NCBI RefSeq assembly: GCF_028737205.1
Contig: NZ_JAQZAL010000004.1
Coordinates: 186,001-250,000, forward strand
DNA length: 64,000 bases
Origin: Actinomycetospora lutea
GTDB lineage: Bacteria > Actinomycetota > Actinomycetes > Mycobacteriales > Pseudonocardiaceae
Direction: 5' to 3'
Shown here: positions 25,420 through 33,624 of the stretch, in pieces
How positions within the stretch are numbered: position 1 is the stretch's first letter
Layout: each line of letters starts with the position of its first letter
Position numbers and translations under genes: made by a program
The notes under the pieces: model-generated
The model's input: only the letters and a program-made list of their open reading frames with translations
Database searches by the model: none
Told to the model about the DNA's origin: nothing

Positions 25420-26745
25420 TCAGCCGAGGCTCAGACCGGGCAGGCCGGGGAGGAGCGGCGGGACGTCGACCTGCGGGAGCAGCGGCACCGGCAGCGGGAC
25501 CCGCACCGGGTCCGGCGAGCCGTCGCTCTCGCCGCCGGGCAGCAGGCCGTCCACCGGCCCGGAGTCGTCGTCGGAGTCACGGCTGCTGCGGCTCGACGAC
25601 TCCTCGGTGGAGCTGCTGCTCCGCGAGGTGGTCGTCGTGGTGGTCGTCGTCGTGCTCGACGTGGCGGTGCTGGCGGCCTCGGTGCGCTCGGGCGACGCGG
25701 TCGCCTGCTCGCGGGAGGTGTCGCACTCGCGTGAGGGCACCGGGCCGAGGTCGTCGGTCTCGGTGCCCGTCTCGCACCGGGTGGGCCCGCTCAGCGCCGT
25801 GGCCCGCTCGCCGAGGCGCTGGAGCATCTGCTGGGAGTCGGTGGCCGCGGCGCGCCCGTCGCCGTCGAGCGAGGGGCTGAGCGTGTCGAGGCGGGACGAC
25901 TGCGAGCGCGCCCACTCCGCGAGCTCGGCGGGCCGCGGGCCCGAGGGCTGCGACGCGAGCGGGAGGATCATCCGCGAGCCGGTGCGGGCCTGCTCGCCGA
26001 ACGCGCGCAGGTTCTCGATCACGAGCGCGGACTCGTCGGGGCCGAGGCCCGCCGCCGCGGGGCCGGTGCCGGCCGCCGTGGTGGTGTCGCGGGCGATGAG
26101 GTCGGAGACCTCCTCGAGGCGGGTGGCCGCGAAGTCGAGGTGCCGCCGGCCCTTGGCCTCCTGGCCGCTGGTCAGCCCGATCTCGGCGCTCTCCGAGGCC
26201 CGCTTGACGCCGTAGAGCATCTCGCCGGGCAGCGAGCCGCGGCTGAGCAGGACGGTCAGGGCCCCGAGGAGCAGGATCGCGCACGCCCCGGTCACGAACG
26301 AGGACAGCACCCGGGAGGACGAGCGCCGGGACGACGCGCGGCCCGCGGGACGCCCGTCGGCCGGGCGCGTGCCCCCGCGGCGGCGGTCGGACGCGGCGCG
26401 GTCCTCGCGCCCGGCCCGGCCGGCCCCCCGACCGCCGGCCGGACCGGTGTCCGGGGTGCGCAGGACGCGCGTGCTCCCGCGGGGGGCCGCCGACGTGGCG
26501 GCACCCCCCGTGATCTCGGCCATCACGGCGGCGCGCATGCGGGCGCTGGTCGCGGGGTCGGGGCCGACGGCGTCGCGCCCGGCGGCGCGCAGCGCGGCGG
26601 TGAGCTCGAGGTCGCGGGCGAGCTCGGGGTCCGCCGGGGCCGCGCGGTCCCCCGCACGATCGGGACGCGCCGGACGCCCGGTGGCGTCGCGCTCCTCCCC
26701 GACGCGAGCGAACCGCTCGTCGTCCCCGTCGTGCCCGCTCGACAT
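25420..26745 (-). CDS. DUF5667 membrane protein, candidate anti-sigma factor
   Basis: A 441-residue protein. The N-terminal ~80 residues hold a short helical domain ([18 protein letters not shown]) like the N-terminus of anti-sigma proteins. One membrane helix is at about 146-167. An external DUF5667 domain starts at [20 protein letters not shown], and a Ser/Thr-rich tail contains nine consecutive Thr and an Asp/Ser cluster. It lies directly downstream of the BldN-like sigma gene, where Streptomyces has the anti-sigma factor RsbN, so an anti-sigma role is likely but inferred. ATG 26745 is preferred to ATG 26760 for its upstream GAGG. Confidence 0.72.
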   Translation of the reverse strand: MSSGHDGDDERFARVGEERDATGRPARPDRAGDRAAPADPELARDLELTAALRAAGRDAVGPDPATSARMRAAVMAEITGGAATSAAPRGSTRVLRTPDTGPAGGRGAGRAGREDRAASDRRRGGTRPADGRPAGRASSRRSSSRVLSSFVTGACAILLLGALTVLLSRGSLPGEMLYGVKRASESAEIGLTSGQEAKGRRHLDFAATRLEEVSDLIARDTTTAAGTGPAAAGLGPDESALVIENLRAFGEQARTGSRMILPLASQPSGPRPAELAEWARSQSSRLDTLSPSLDGDGRAAATDSQQMLQRLGERATALSGPTRCETGTETDDLGPVPSRECDTSREQATASPERTEAASTATSSTTTTTTTTTSRSSSSTEESSSRSSRDSDDDSGPVDGLLPGGESDGSPDPVRVPLPVPLLPQVDVPPLLPGLPGLSLG

Positions 26746-26845
26746 GCCGTCCGTCCTCATCGTCCGCGCGTCACGGTCCGTACGCGCCGTGCTCGTCGCA
26801 GGGGCAAACGAACGGAGGGCCGACCGGTTACGACGATGCGGTGTG

Positions 26846-26861
26846 CGGTTCGAACCACAAC
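26846..26861. promoter_or_regulatory. Palindrome, candidate operator before the DUF5667 gene
   Basis: TGCGGTTCGAACCACA is a 16-bp inverted repeat with one mismatched pair. It lies in the 124-base gap between the sigma gene and the DUF5667 gene, about 100 bases upstream of the latter start. The protein binding it is unknown. Confidence 0.4.
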
Positions 26862-26869
26862 GATGTGAC

Positions 26870-28000
26870 TCACCGCAGCCCCTCGGGCAACAGTTGAGCG
26901 AGACGACGCACCGCACGGTGCTGGAGGGCCTTCACGGCTCCCTCGTTGCGGCCCATGATCTCGGCGGTCTCGGCCACCGAGAGGCCCTGGAGGAAGCGCA
27001 GGGCGATGCACTCCTGCTGGTCGTCACCCAGGCGGGCGACGCATCGCAGCAGCTCGGCGTGGGTCGCGCCGGCGATGACCTCGGACTCGGGGCCGGGACG
27101 GAAGCTGCTGGGCGCCACGTCGGCGACCTCGGCGGTGGAGCTCTCCAGCCGGTAGCGGCTGGACTTCACGTGGTCGAGCACGAGGTTGCGGGCGATGGTG
27201 ACGAACCACGCACCGATGTCGCGGCCCTGGTAGCTCACCGAGGTGATCCGGCGGTACGCGCGGACGAACGTCTCCTGGGTGAGGTCCTCGGCCGCGGGCC
27301 GGTCGCCGAGGCGGAAGAGGACGAACCGGAAGACGGTGTCGTGGTAGCGGTCGAACAGCTGCCCGAACGCCTCGGTGTCGCCGTCCTGCGCAGCGCGGAC
27401 GAGCGCCCAACCCTCGGCTTTCGTGCCGTCGTCGTCGTCGGGCAGGTCGTCGGGCAGGTCGTCGGGCAGGTCGTCGGCGAGGTCCTCGTCGACCCGGTCC
27501 TCGCGGGGCTCCTCGACCGACCCGGCGTCCTCGGGCAGCGGCTGCGGGCCGGCGAGGGTGGCGGTCGGGTCGCCCGGCGGCTGCATCGGCACGGAGGTCG
27601 TGGCGGCGGCGACGTCGGCCGGGGGCGGGACGTCCGGGGGCACCGGGGGGAGCGGACCGGTGCCGTTGCGGCGGGGGGCGGGCGGGGCCTGCGGCTCGGG
27701 CTGGGGGACGCCCATCGGCGGCGTCGGCCGGCCGGGACGCCCGGCGCGCGGATGGCCGTTCGGGGCGCTGGGGGGCTCGGCCGAGGGCGGCGGCCAGGTG
27801 TCCTCGCGTCGCCGCTGCGCCGGGTAGAAGGGCGCGGTCGGCGGAGCGCCGTGCGCGCGCGCGTCGATCACCGGGTCGGGCGGGGTGCCGGTGGCCAGAC
27901 GCGACCGCCCGGTCGTGCCGGTGTGGTGCCCCCGGCCGCCCCGCGCCGGCACGTGGCCGGGCCCGGGCTCGTCGGCGGGATCGGGTGCCGCGCGCCTCAC
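26870..28000 (-). CDS. ECF RNA polymerase sigma factor, BldN (ECF56) type
   Basis: A 376-residue sigma factor. The C-terminal 181 residues carry region 2 (FGQLFDRYHDTVFRFVLFRL, then LTQETFVRAYRR, YQGRDIGAWFVTIARNLV) and region 4 (ECIALRFLQGLSVAETAEIM, then NEGAVKALQHRAVRRL). These match BldN closely. The first ~195 residues are Pro/Gly-rich and disordered, with DDLPDDLPDDLPDD just before the sigma domain; BldN also has an N-terminal extension. I choose GTG 28000 because its first bases overlap the stop of the leader ORF (GTGA). An ATG at 28186 in the same frame would give a longer but poorly coding extension. Confidence 0.85.
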   Translation of the reverse strand: MRRAAPDPADEPGPGHVPARGGRGHHTGTTGRSRLATGTPPDPVIDARAHGAPPTAPFYPAQRRREDTWPPPSAEPPSAPNGHPRAGRPGRPTPPMGVPQPEPQAPPAPRRNGTGPLPPVPPDVPPPADVAAATTSVPMQPPGDPTATLAGPQPLPEDAGSVEEPREDRVDEDLADDLPDDLPDDLPDDDDGTKAEGWALVRAAQDGDTEAFGQLFDRYHDTVFRFVLFRLGDRPAAEDLTQETFVRAYRRITSVSYQGRDIGAWFVTIARNLVLDHVKSSRYRLESSTAEVADVAPSSFRPGPESEVIAGATHAELLRCVARLGDDQQECIALRFLQGLSVAETAEIMGRNEGAVKALQHRAVRRLAQLLPEGLR

Positions 28001-28089
28001 GGCGCTCCGGGCACGGTCGTCGGGTCGGGCGCGGCGGAGGCGGTGTCGCGCGCGCACGTCCGGCCGTGACGGCCGGCTGCGTCGGACAT
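27997..28089 (-). CDS. 30-codon leader ORF coupled to the sigma gene
   Basis: A short frame, MSDAAGRHGRTCARDTASAA plus ten more residues, preceded by a very strong purine-rich site (GAGGGAGAGGGC, 28090-28101). Its stop overlaps the GTG proposed as the sigma-factor start. The sigma gene itself has no ribosome-binding site, so its translation may depend on translation of this leader. No family is recognised. Alternatively it is the real N-terminus joined by frameshifting. Confidence 0.5.
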   Translation of the reverse strand: MSDAAGRHGRTCARDTASAAPDPTTVPGAP

Positions 28090-28345
28090 GCCCTCTCCCT
28101 CGGTCGACGTCTCCCGATCCGGATCGATCCCCCGCGGAGGGGGCGTCGCCGGGGGAGCATACGTGCGGCGTGAGTTCCCCTGACATCGGCGCGCCCCCGA
28201 CCGGGTGGACCCTCTCCGACCTGCACCGACGGTGCGACGAGCGGCCGTTCGGACGTATCCCGGGGCTCCGCGTGGGGCCCCGACGACCGTGCGAGACTGC
28301 CGCCGGGCGGTGCACCGCGGGGGTGCCGGAGGGAGGCGACGAGCC

Positions 28346-28705
28346 GTGGCGGACGAACGGTCCGACGAGCGGGCGACCGCCTCGGTGGGCGGTGCGACGG
28401 GCGGTCGTGCGCGCGGTCTCGCGGGCGCGTCGGCGGTCCCGGACGACGAACCCGTCCGTGTGGTCGTGCTCGTGCGGGCCGACTGCCGAACCTGCGACCG
28501 GGTGGAGGGCGTGGTGCGCGAGATCTGCGGACGCGCCGGCGAGGAGCACACGGTCGTCGACGTCGACGCCCCGGGCACCGACCCGGAGTGGCGCGCCGAG
28601 TACGGCGACCGCATCCCGGTCACGCTCGTCGACGGGGTGGAGATCGCGTCCTGGCGCCTCGAGCCCGCCGACCTCGTCCGCGCCCTCGGCGGGGAGGCCC
28701 CGTGA
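28346..28705 (+). CDS. Glutaredoxin-family protein (Rv0508-like)
   Basis: A 119-residue thioredoxin-fold protein. A ~35-residue charged N-terminus precedes the strand VRVVVLVRADCRTCDRV with the redox CxxC motif, and GDRIPVTLVDGVEI supplies the cis-proline. It matches the DUF836-type small glutaredoxins found upstream of hemA in mycobacteria. GTG 28346 follows GGGAGG by about 10 bases. The next gene overlaps its stop by 4 bp. Confidence 0.85.
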   Translation: MADERSDERATASVGGATGGRARGLAGASAVPDDEPVRVVVLVRADCRTCDRVEGVVREICGRAGEEHTVVDVDAPGTDPEWRAEYGDRIPVTLVDGVEIASWRLEPADLVRALGGEAP

Positions 28706-29289
28706 CCGCGCCGGCGCCCGCGGACGTGCCGATCCTGCAGACCGCCTCGTCGCTCGTGGTGCTCGCCGCCGACACCTACTCCTCCCTGCAGGCGCTGGCG
28801 TTCGGGGGCGGGCCCTCCGCGCCGGCGCCGCTGCGCGACCTCCTCGCCGCCGCGCTCGACGAACTGGCCCGCGCCCGCACCGACCTCGCGACCGCCACGC
28901 GGCAGGCCGGCGGGCGGGCCCAGACGAACGCCGACCCCCGGTACGCCCCCGTGGTCGAGCAGGCGCTGCCCACGGTGCGGGGGCCGGGCGACGTCGTCGG
29001 GCTCGCGCTGACCCTCGAGGACGTCCTCGCCCAGACGCTCGTGAGCGACGTCGTCGACCTCTCCGCGCCCGAGGTGCGGCAGACCGTGGCCGGGCACGCC
29101 GCCGCGGCGGCCCGGCGCAAGGCCCTGCTGCTGACGTTCCAGTCGCTGCTGTCCACCGGGCGGGCCGAGCTGGTCGCCTCCCCGCCGGACCTCGCGGCGC
29201 TGCCGCCCGCCGCCGGCACCGTGGGCTTCCCCGACGTCCTCTTCCCCACCGAGAAGGCGTCGCCGGCGACCGAGGGGGCGGTTCGATGA
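28702..29289 (+). CDS. Helical DUF4439/ferritin-like protein
   Basis: A 195-residue, mainly helical protein of unknown function. Long amphipathic helices (SSLVVLAADTYSSLQALAFG, LALTLEDVLAQTLVSDVVDL, RRKALLLTFQSLL) suggest a four-helix bundle like the ferritin-like domains encoded next to the related lipoprotein gene. I do not see a complete set of metal ligands. It overlaps glutaredoxin upstream (GTGA) and the lipoprotein gene downstream (ATGA), so all three form one operon. Confidence 0.55.
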   Translation: MTAPAPADVPILQTASSLVVLAADTYSSLQALAFGGGPSAPAPLRDLLAAALDELARARTDLATATRQAGGRAQTNADPRYAPVVEQALPTVRGPGDVVGLALTLEDVLAQTLVSDVVDLSAPEVRQTVAGHAAAAARRKALLLTFQSLLSTGRAELVASPPDLAALPPAAGTVGFPDVLFPTEKASPATEGAVR

Positions 29290-29363
29290 AACGCGTCAGC
29301 TCCGCTTCGCTGCGTGCCGCCTCGATGAAACGCATCAGCTCCGAGCCGCGGCGTGCCGCCTCG
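29286..29363 (+). repeat. 39-bp tandem duplication at a gene start
   Basis: Two adjacent 39-base units, 29286-29324 and 29325-29363, both begin ATGAAACGC and end GTGCCGCCTCG. They encode MKRVSSASLRAAS and MKRISSEPRRAAS. Each unit supplies its own start codon. Confidence 0.85.
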
Positions 29364-30020
29364 ATGACGGCCCTGCCCCGGCGGCGGTTCCTGCTCGGCC
29401 TCGGCGCCCTCGCGGGGGCCGGGGCCCTGGCGGCCTGCTCGAACGAGGCGCCCGCCGGCGCGCCGCCCGCCGAGGCGCCGCCGGCACCCCCGGCGACCAC
29501 GACCGCCGCGGCGCCCACCTACACGGGCGAGGCGGCGCTGGTCGCGCTCGGGGCCGCGGTGTCCGCGCTGGCCGGCGAGCTGCTCGGCGAGGCCGCGTCC
29601 GGCGCCGGGCAGGGCCGCTACGGCGCGGTGCCCGGCGCCGTGGCCGCCTACCTGTCCGGCGCCGCGGCCCAGCACGTCGCGCACGCCGAGGCGTGGAACC
29701 GGCTGCTCACCGTCGCCGGGCGGCCCGCGGTCGACGGCGCCCCGCTGACGGTCGAGCCCGCGCTGCGCGGACGCCTGGACGCCGCGCGCGCCCCCGTCGA
29801 CCTCCTGGGTCTCGCCGCCGACCTCACCGGCACGGTCACGGCCACCGTGACCGCCATCACGGGTCAGGTCACCGAGGCGTCGGCCGTCGCGCTCGCGGCG
29901 GGCGTCGGACCGGTCGCGGCGATGCACGGGGCGAGCGCGGACTTCCTGCTCGGACGTCCGCCCACCGCACCGGACGACCCCACCGCCGGAGCGCTGGGTC
30001 CCGACGCGCTCACCGTCTGA
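29286..30020 (+). CDS. Tat-type lipoprotein with DUF4439 ferritin-like domain
   Basis: A 244-residue exported protein. The twin-arginine signal [20 protein letters not shown] is followed by a lipobox cysteine (LAAC). A Pro/Thr/Ala linker and a C-terminal four-helix DUF4439-like domain with AAAQHVAHAEAWNRLL follow. ATG 29286 overlaps the upstream stop, but a second ATG at 29325 and a third at 29364 are equally usable; the last gives a normal signal peptide. The extra codons come from a 39-bp duplication. The function may involve metal or redox chemistry at the membrane; this is inferred. Confidence 0.7.
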   Translation: MKRVSSASLRAASMKRISSEPRRAASMTALPRRRFLLGLGALAGAGALAACSNEAPAGAPPAEAPPAPPATTTAAAPTYTGEAALVALGAAVSALAGELLGEAASGAGQGRYGAVPGAVAAYLSGAAAQHVAHAEAWNRLLTVAGRPAVDGAPLTVEPALRGRLDAARAPVDLLGLAADLTGTVTATVTAITGQVTEASAVALAAGVGPVAAMHGASADFLLGRPPTAPDDPTAGALGPDALTV

Positions 30021-30220
30021 CACCTGCGTCCACCGGACGGCGCACGGGGGACGCCGGGCACCGCGGAGCGACGCCCGCGACACCGCGGGAGCAGGCGTTC
30101 AGCGGTCGGATCGGGCAGACTGGAGGCCTCCGCCGGTCGGCACGACGCCAGCACGACACGGCGCGGTCCGCGTCGGCGCGGCGGGTGTCAGAGCCCACGG
30201 CCCGGCGGCTCGCGGCGATT

Positions 30221-30248
30221 TTGTGCGTGCGTTCACGAGCGCTAGCGT
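30221..30248 (+). promoter_or_regulatory. Rex-box-like operator and promoter of rex-hem operon
   Basis: Bases 30221-30238 read TTGTGCGTGCGTTCACGA, matching 11 of the 14 fixed positions of the Rex site TTGTGAA-N4-TTCACAA. The left arm can serve as a -35 (TTGTGC), and TAGCGT at 30243-30248 lies 16 bases on as a -10. Rex bound here would block RNA polymerase when NADH is low. Confidence 0.65.
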
Positions 30249-30339
30249 TGTCCGGAACAGGGTCCGGGACGTCCGCGTGGTGCAGGCCGCCGGGTGCCGA
30301 CCGCGGCACGCAGCGAGGGATGACAGGAGGCGCCCGGAA

Positions 30340-31179
30340 GTGACGGTCGATCGTGGCACCCGGCCTGCCCGCCGCCCGGTGCCCACGACTCGGGCGCGCG
30401 AGGACGACCTCACGCCGAGCGGGGTCGTCGGCGGCCCGGAGAGCGGCGCCGACGGCGCCGACACCGCCGCCCGCCCCGTCCCCGAGGCGACCGTCGCCCG
30501 CCTGGCCGTCTACCTGCGCGTCCTCACCACCCTGCTGGCCGAGGGCCGCGGCACCGTCTCCAGCGAGGAGCTCGCCGCGGCGGCCGGGGTCAACTCGGCG
30601 AAGCTGCGCAAGGACCTCTCGCACATCGGCTCGTCCGGGGTGCGGGGGGTCGGCTACGACGTCTCCCGGCTGGTCGCCGAGGTCGAGGCCACCCTCGGGC
30701 TGACCCGCCCGCACGCGGTCGCGCTGGTCGGGGTCGGCAACCTCGGGCACGCGCTGGCCGGCTACGGCGGCTTCGCGGCCCGCGGCTTCCCCGTCGCGGC
30801 GCTCTTCGACGTCGACCCCGCGCTGGTCGGCACCACCCTCGACGGCGTCGAGGTCGAGCACGCGGACAGCATCCCGCGGGTGTGCGCCGAGCGGGGCGTC
30901 ACCATCGGCGTGGTCGCGACGCCCGCGGCCGCCGCCCAGCAGGTCTGCGACCACCTCGTGGCCGCGGGTGTGCGCAGCATCCTCAACTTCGCCCCCACCG
31001 TGCTGGTGGTGCCTGCGGGGGTCGAGGTGCGCAAGGTCGACCTGGCGGTGGAGATGCAGGTGCTGTCGTTCCACGTCGCCCGCCGGCACGGCACGGTCCC
31101 GGCCGCCGGACCCGCCGGACCCGCCGCCGGACCCGCCGCCGGCCCGCGACAGACCCCGCGAGAGGCGGTCTCCCGATGA
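30340..31179 (+). CDS. rex: Redox-sensing transcriptional repressor Rex
   Basis: A 279-residue repressor that senses the NADH/NAD+ ratio. After a ~48-residue variable N-terminus, the winged helix is seen in [20 protein letters not shown] and the Rossmann motif in [13 protein letters not shown] (about 127-139). FDVDP and the C-terminal swapped helix follow. The C-terminus ends in an AAGP repeat. GTG 30340 lies 9 bases after AGGAGG. The stop overlaps the hemA start, so heme synthesis is tied to redox state, as in Streptomyces. Confidence 0.93.
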   Translation: MTVDRGTRPARRPVPTTRAREDDLTPSGVVGGPESGADGADTAARPVPEATVARLAVYLRVLTTLLAEGRGTVSSEELAAAAGVNSAKLRKDLSHIGSSGVRGVGYDVSRLVAEVEATLGLTRPHAVALVGVGNLGHALAGYGGFAARGFPVAALFDVDPALVGTTLDGVEVEHADSIPRVCAERGVTIGVVATPAAAAQQVCDHLVAAGVRSILNFAPTVLVVPAGVEVRKVDLAVEMQVLSFHVARRHGTVPAAGPAGPAAGPAAGPRQTPREAVSR

Positions 31180-32561
31180 GCCTGCTCCTGGTCGGCGTCT
31201 CGCACCGCACCGCCGAGGTGCCGGTGCTCGAGCGCGTCGCCGTGTCCGGAGACGACACCCGCAAGGTCCTCGACGACCTGCTCACCGGCGATCACGTCAC
31301 CGAGGCGATGCTCGTCTCCACGTGCAACCGCGTCGAGATCTACGCGGTGGTCGAGACCTTCCACGGCGGGCTCACCGAGGTGTCCTCGGTGCTCGCCCGC
31401 CACGCCCACGCCGAGGTCTCCGATCTCACCGACCACCTCTACGTGCACTACGCCGGCTCGGCGGTGGAGCACCTCTTCTCCGTGGCCGCCGGGCTCGACT
31501 CGATGGTCGTCGGCGAGGCGCAGATCCTCGGCCAGCTCCGCGCGTCCTACGCCGAGGCCCGCGAGCTCGGGTCGGCCGGCCGGGTGCTGCACGAGCTCGC
31601 CCAGCAGGCGCTGCGCGTCGGCAAGCGCGCCCACGCCGAGACCGGGATCGACGCCGCGGGCGCCTCGGTCGTGTCCGAGGCCCTCGTCGACGCCGACGTC
31701 GCCCTCGGCGGCCTCGGCGGGCGGCGCGCGCTCGTGGTCGGCGCCGGGTCGATGGGCGCGCTGAGCGCCGCCCACCTGCGGCGCAGCGGCGTGGCCGAGA
31801 TCGTGCTGGCCAACCGCTCGGAGGCCAACGCCGAGCGGCTCGCGGTGTCGCTGCGCGCCGAGGGCACGCCCGCCCGCGCGGCGGGCCTCGACGCCCTGCA
31901 CGCCGAGATCGCCGCCGCCGACGTCGTCGTCGCCTGCACGGGCGCGGTCGGCACGGTCGTCGGCGAGGAGGACGTGCGCGCGGCCCTCGCGCTGCGGGGC
32001 CCCGGGCTCGTCGTCTGCGACCTCGGGCTGCCCCGCGACGTCGACCCGCGCGTGGGTGCGCTGCCCGGCGTCACCGTCGTCGACCTCGCCGCCCTCGGCG
32101 AGCGCCTGCGCTCCGCGAGCGCCGGGCGCGCGGTCGAGGAGGCCCGCTCGGTCGTCGCCGAGGAGGTGCGCGCCTACTTCGCCGCGCAGCGCACCGCCGA
32201 GGTCACGCCCACGGTCACCGCGCTGCGCCGCCGCGCCGCGGAGGTCGTCGACGCCGAGCTGCTGCGCCTCGACGGGCGCCTGCCCGACCTCGAGGGGCAG
32301 ACGCGCGACGAGGTCGCCCAGACCGTGCGCCGCGTGGTCGACAAGCTGCTGCACACGCCGACCGTGCAGGTCAAGCGGCTCGCCCAGTCCCCGGGCGGCG
32401 ACACCTACGCCGAGGCGCTGCGCGAGCTGTTCGAGCTCGACCCGCAGACCCCGGCCGCGCTGGCCGCGACCGAGACGATCACCGAGACCACCGCGAGCGT
32501 CGAGCCCGGCGACGGCATGGGCCAGGCGCTGTCGGTCGACCCGAGGCGGGGACGCTCGTGA
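31176..32561 (+). CDS. hemA: Glutamyl-tRNA reductase
   Basis: A 461-residue enzyme that reduces glutamyl-tRNA to glutamate-1-semialdehyde, the first committed step of C5 heme synthesis. The catalytic Cys50 lies in [31 protein letters not shown], the NADPH-binding [16 protein letters not shown] and the C-terminal dimerisation helices are all present. ATG 31176 overlaps the rex stop. The product is consumed by HemL, encoded 7 kb downstream. Confidence 0.95.
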   Translation: MSLLLVGVSHRTAEVPVLERVAVSGDDTRKVLDDLLTGDHVTEAMLVSTCNRVEIYAVVETFHGGLTEVSSVLARHAHAEVSDLTDHLYVHYAGSAVEHLFSVAAGLDSMVVGEAQILGQLRASYAEARELGSAGRVLHELAQQALRVGKRAHAETGIDAAGASVVSEALVDADVALGGLGGRRALVVGAGSMGALSAAHLRRSGVAEIVLANRSEANAERLAVSLRAEGTPARAAGLDALHAEIAAADVVVACTGAVGTVVGEEDVRAALALRGPGLVVCDLGLPRDVDPRVGALPGVTVVDLAALGERLRSASAGRAVEEARSVVAEEVRAYFAAQRTAEVTPTVTALRRRAAEVVDAELLRLDGRLPDLEGQTRDEVAQTVRRVVDKLLHTPTVQVKRLAQSPGGDTYAEALRELFELDPQTPAALAATETITETTASVEPGDGMGQALSVDPRRGRS

Positions 32562-33601
32562 CGGCGACCGAGACCACCGCCCCGCTCACCGGCGAGGGCG
32601 CCCGCACGATCCGGATCGGGACGCGCGCGAGCCTGCTCGCCCGCACCCAGACCGACCTCGTCGCCTCCGCGCTCACCGACGCCGGGGCCACCGTCGAGAT
32701 CGTCACGATCGCCACCGACGGCGACCGCAGCCAGGCCGCGAACACGCCGATCCCGCAGACCGGGGTCGGGGTGTTCGTCACCGCGCTGCGCGACGCCGTG
32801 CTCGCCGGCGAGATCGACGTCGCGGTGCACTCGTACAAGGACCTGCCCACGGCCGCCGTGCCCGGGCTGGTCCTCGCGGCCGTCCCGGCGCGCGAGGACC
32901 CGCGCGACGCGCTCGTGGCCCGCGACGGCATGGTGCTCGGCGAGCTGCCGCCGGGGGCGGTGGTCGGCACCGGGTCGCCGCGGCGGATCGCGCAGATCGC
33001 CGCGCTCGGGCTGGGGCTCGAGCTCGTGCCGATCCGCGGCAACGTCGACACCCGCATCGGCAAGGTGGCCCGCGGCGAGCTCGACGCCGTGGTGCTGGCC
33101 CGTGCCGGGCTGGCCCGCCTGGGCCGCGTCGGCGAGGCCACCGAGGTGCTCGACCCCCTGCAGGTGCTGCCGGCCCCCGCCCAGGGGGCGCTCGCCTGCG
33201 AGTGCCGCGCGGACGACGCCCCGCTCGAGGGGCTCCTGCGCGCCACCCTGCACGACGAGTCCGTGGCCACGGCCGTGTCCGCGGAGCGCGCGGTCCTCGG
33301 CGGGCTGGGCTCACCCTGCGGGTCGCCGATCGGGGCGCTCGCCGAGGTCGTCGAGGACCTCGACGACGACGGTCACGTCGTCGAACGGCTGTCGCTGCGC
33401 GCGGTGGCCGCCACGGCGGAGGGCGCACTGGTGCGCGGCTCCGCCACCGGAGAGACCGAGGACGCCGAGCGGATCGGCCGGGAACTGGCCGCGGAACTGC
33501 TCGCCGACGGGGCGGAGCCGAAGGGGCTCGCGGAAGACGAAGCGCAGCGGAGCTCGACCCGATCTGCGCAGGACGATGTGCAGCCCCCGCCCGCCTCCTG
33601 A
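32558..33601 (+). CDS. hemC: Hydroxymethylbilane synthase
   Basis: A 347-residue porphobilinogen deaminase. It begins with [20 protein letters not shown] and contains [24 protein letters not shown] and [12 protein letters not shown]. The dipyrromethane cofactor cysteine is in [18 protein letters not shown] 32558 overlaps the hemA stop (GTGA). A charged C-terminal tail of ~25 residues is atypical but does not affect the core. Confidence 0.95.
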   Translation: MTATETTAPLTGEGARTIRIGTRASLLARTQTDLVASALTDAGATVEIVTIATDGDRSQAANTPIPQTGVGVFVTALRDAVLAGEIDVAVHSYKDLPTAAVPGLVLAAVPAREDPRDALVARDGMVLGELPPGAVVGTGSPRRIAQIAALGLGLELVPIRGNVDTRIGKVARGELDAVVLARAGLARLGRVGEATEVLDPLQVLPAPAQGALACECRADDAPLEGLLRATLHDESVATAVSAERAVLGGLGSPCGSPIGALAEVVEDLDDDGHVVERLSLRAVAATAEGALVRGSATGETEDAERIGRELAAELLADGAEPKGLAEDEAQRSSTRSAQDDVQPPPAS

Positions 33602-33624
33602 ACACCACGATGGGAACGGAAGAC

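Noticed and set aside
27430-27485. Tandem DNA repeat as a possible regulatory element in the sigma gene
   Set aside because: It is coding sequence for the DDLP repeats in the disordered N-terminus and is explained by that.
28090-29518. 882-residue version of the BldN-like sigma factor
   Set aside because: The added sequence lies opposite the glutaredoxin and DUF4439 genes, is low-quality coding sequence and has no conserved motifs.
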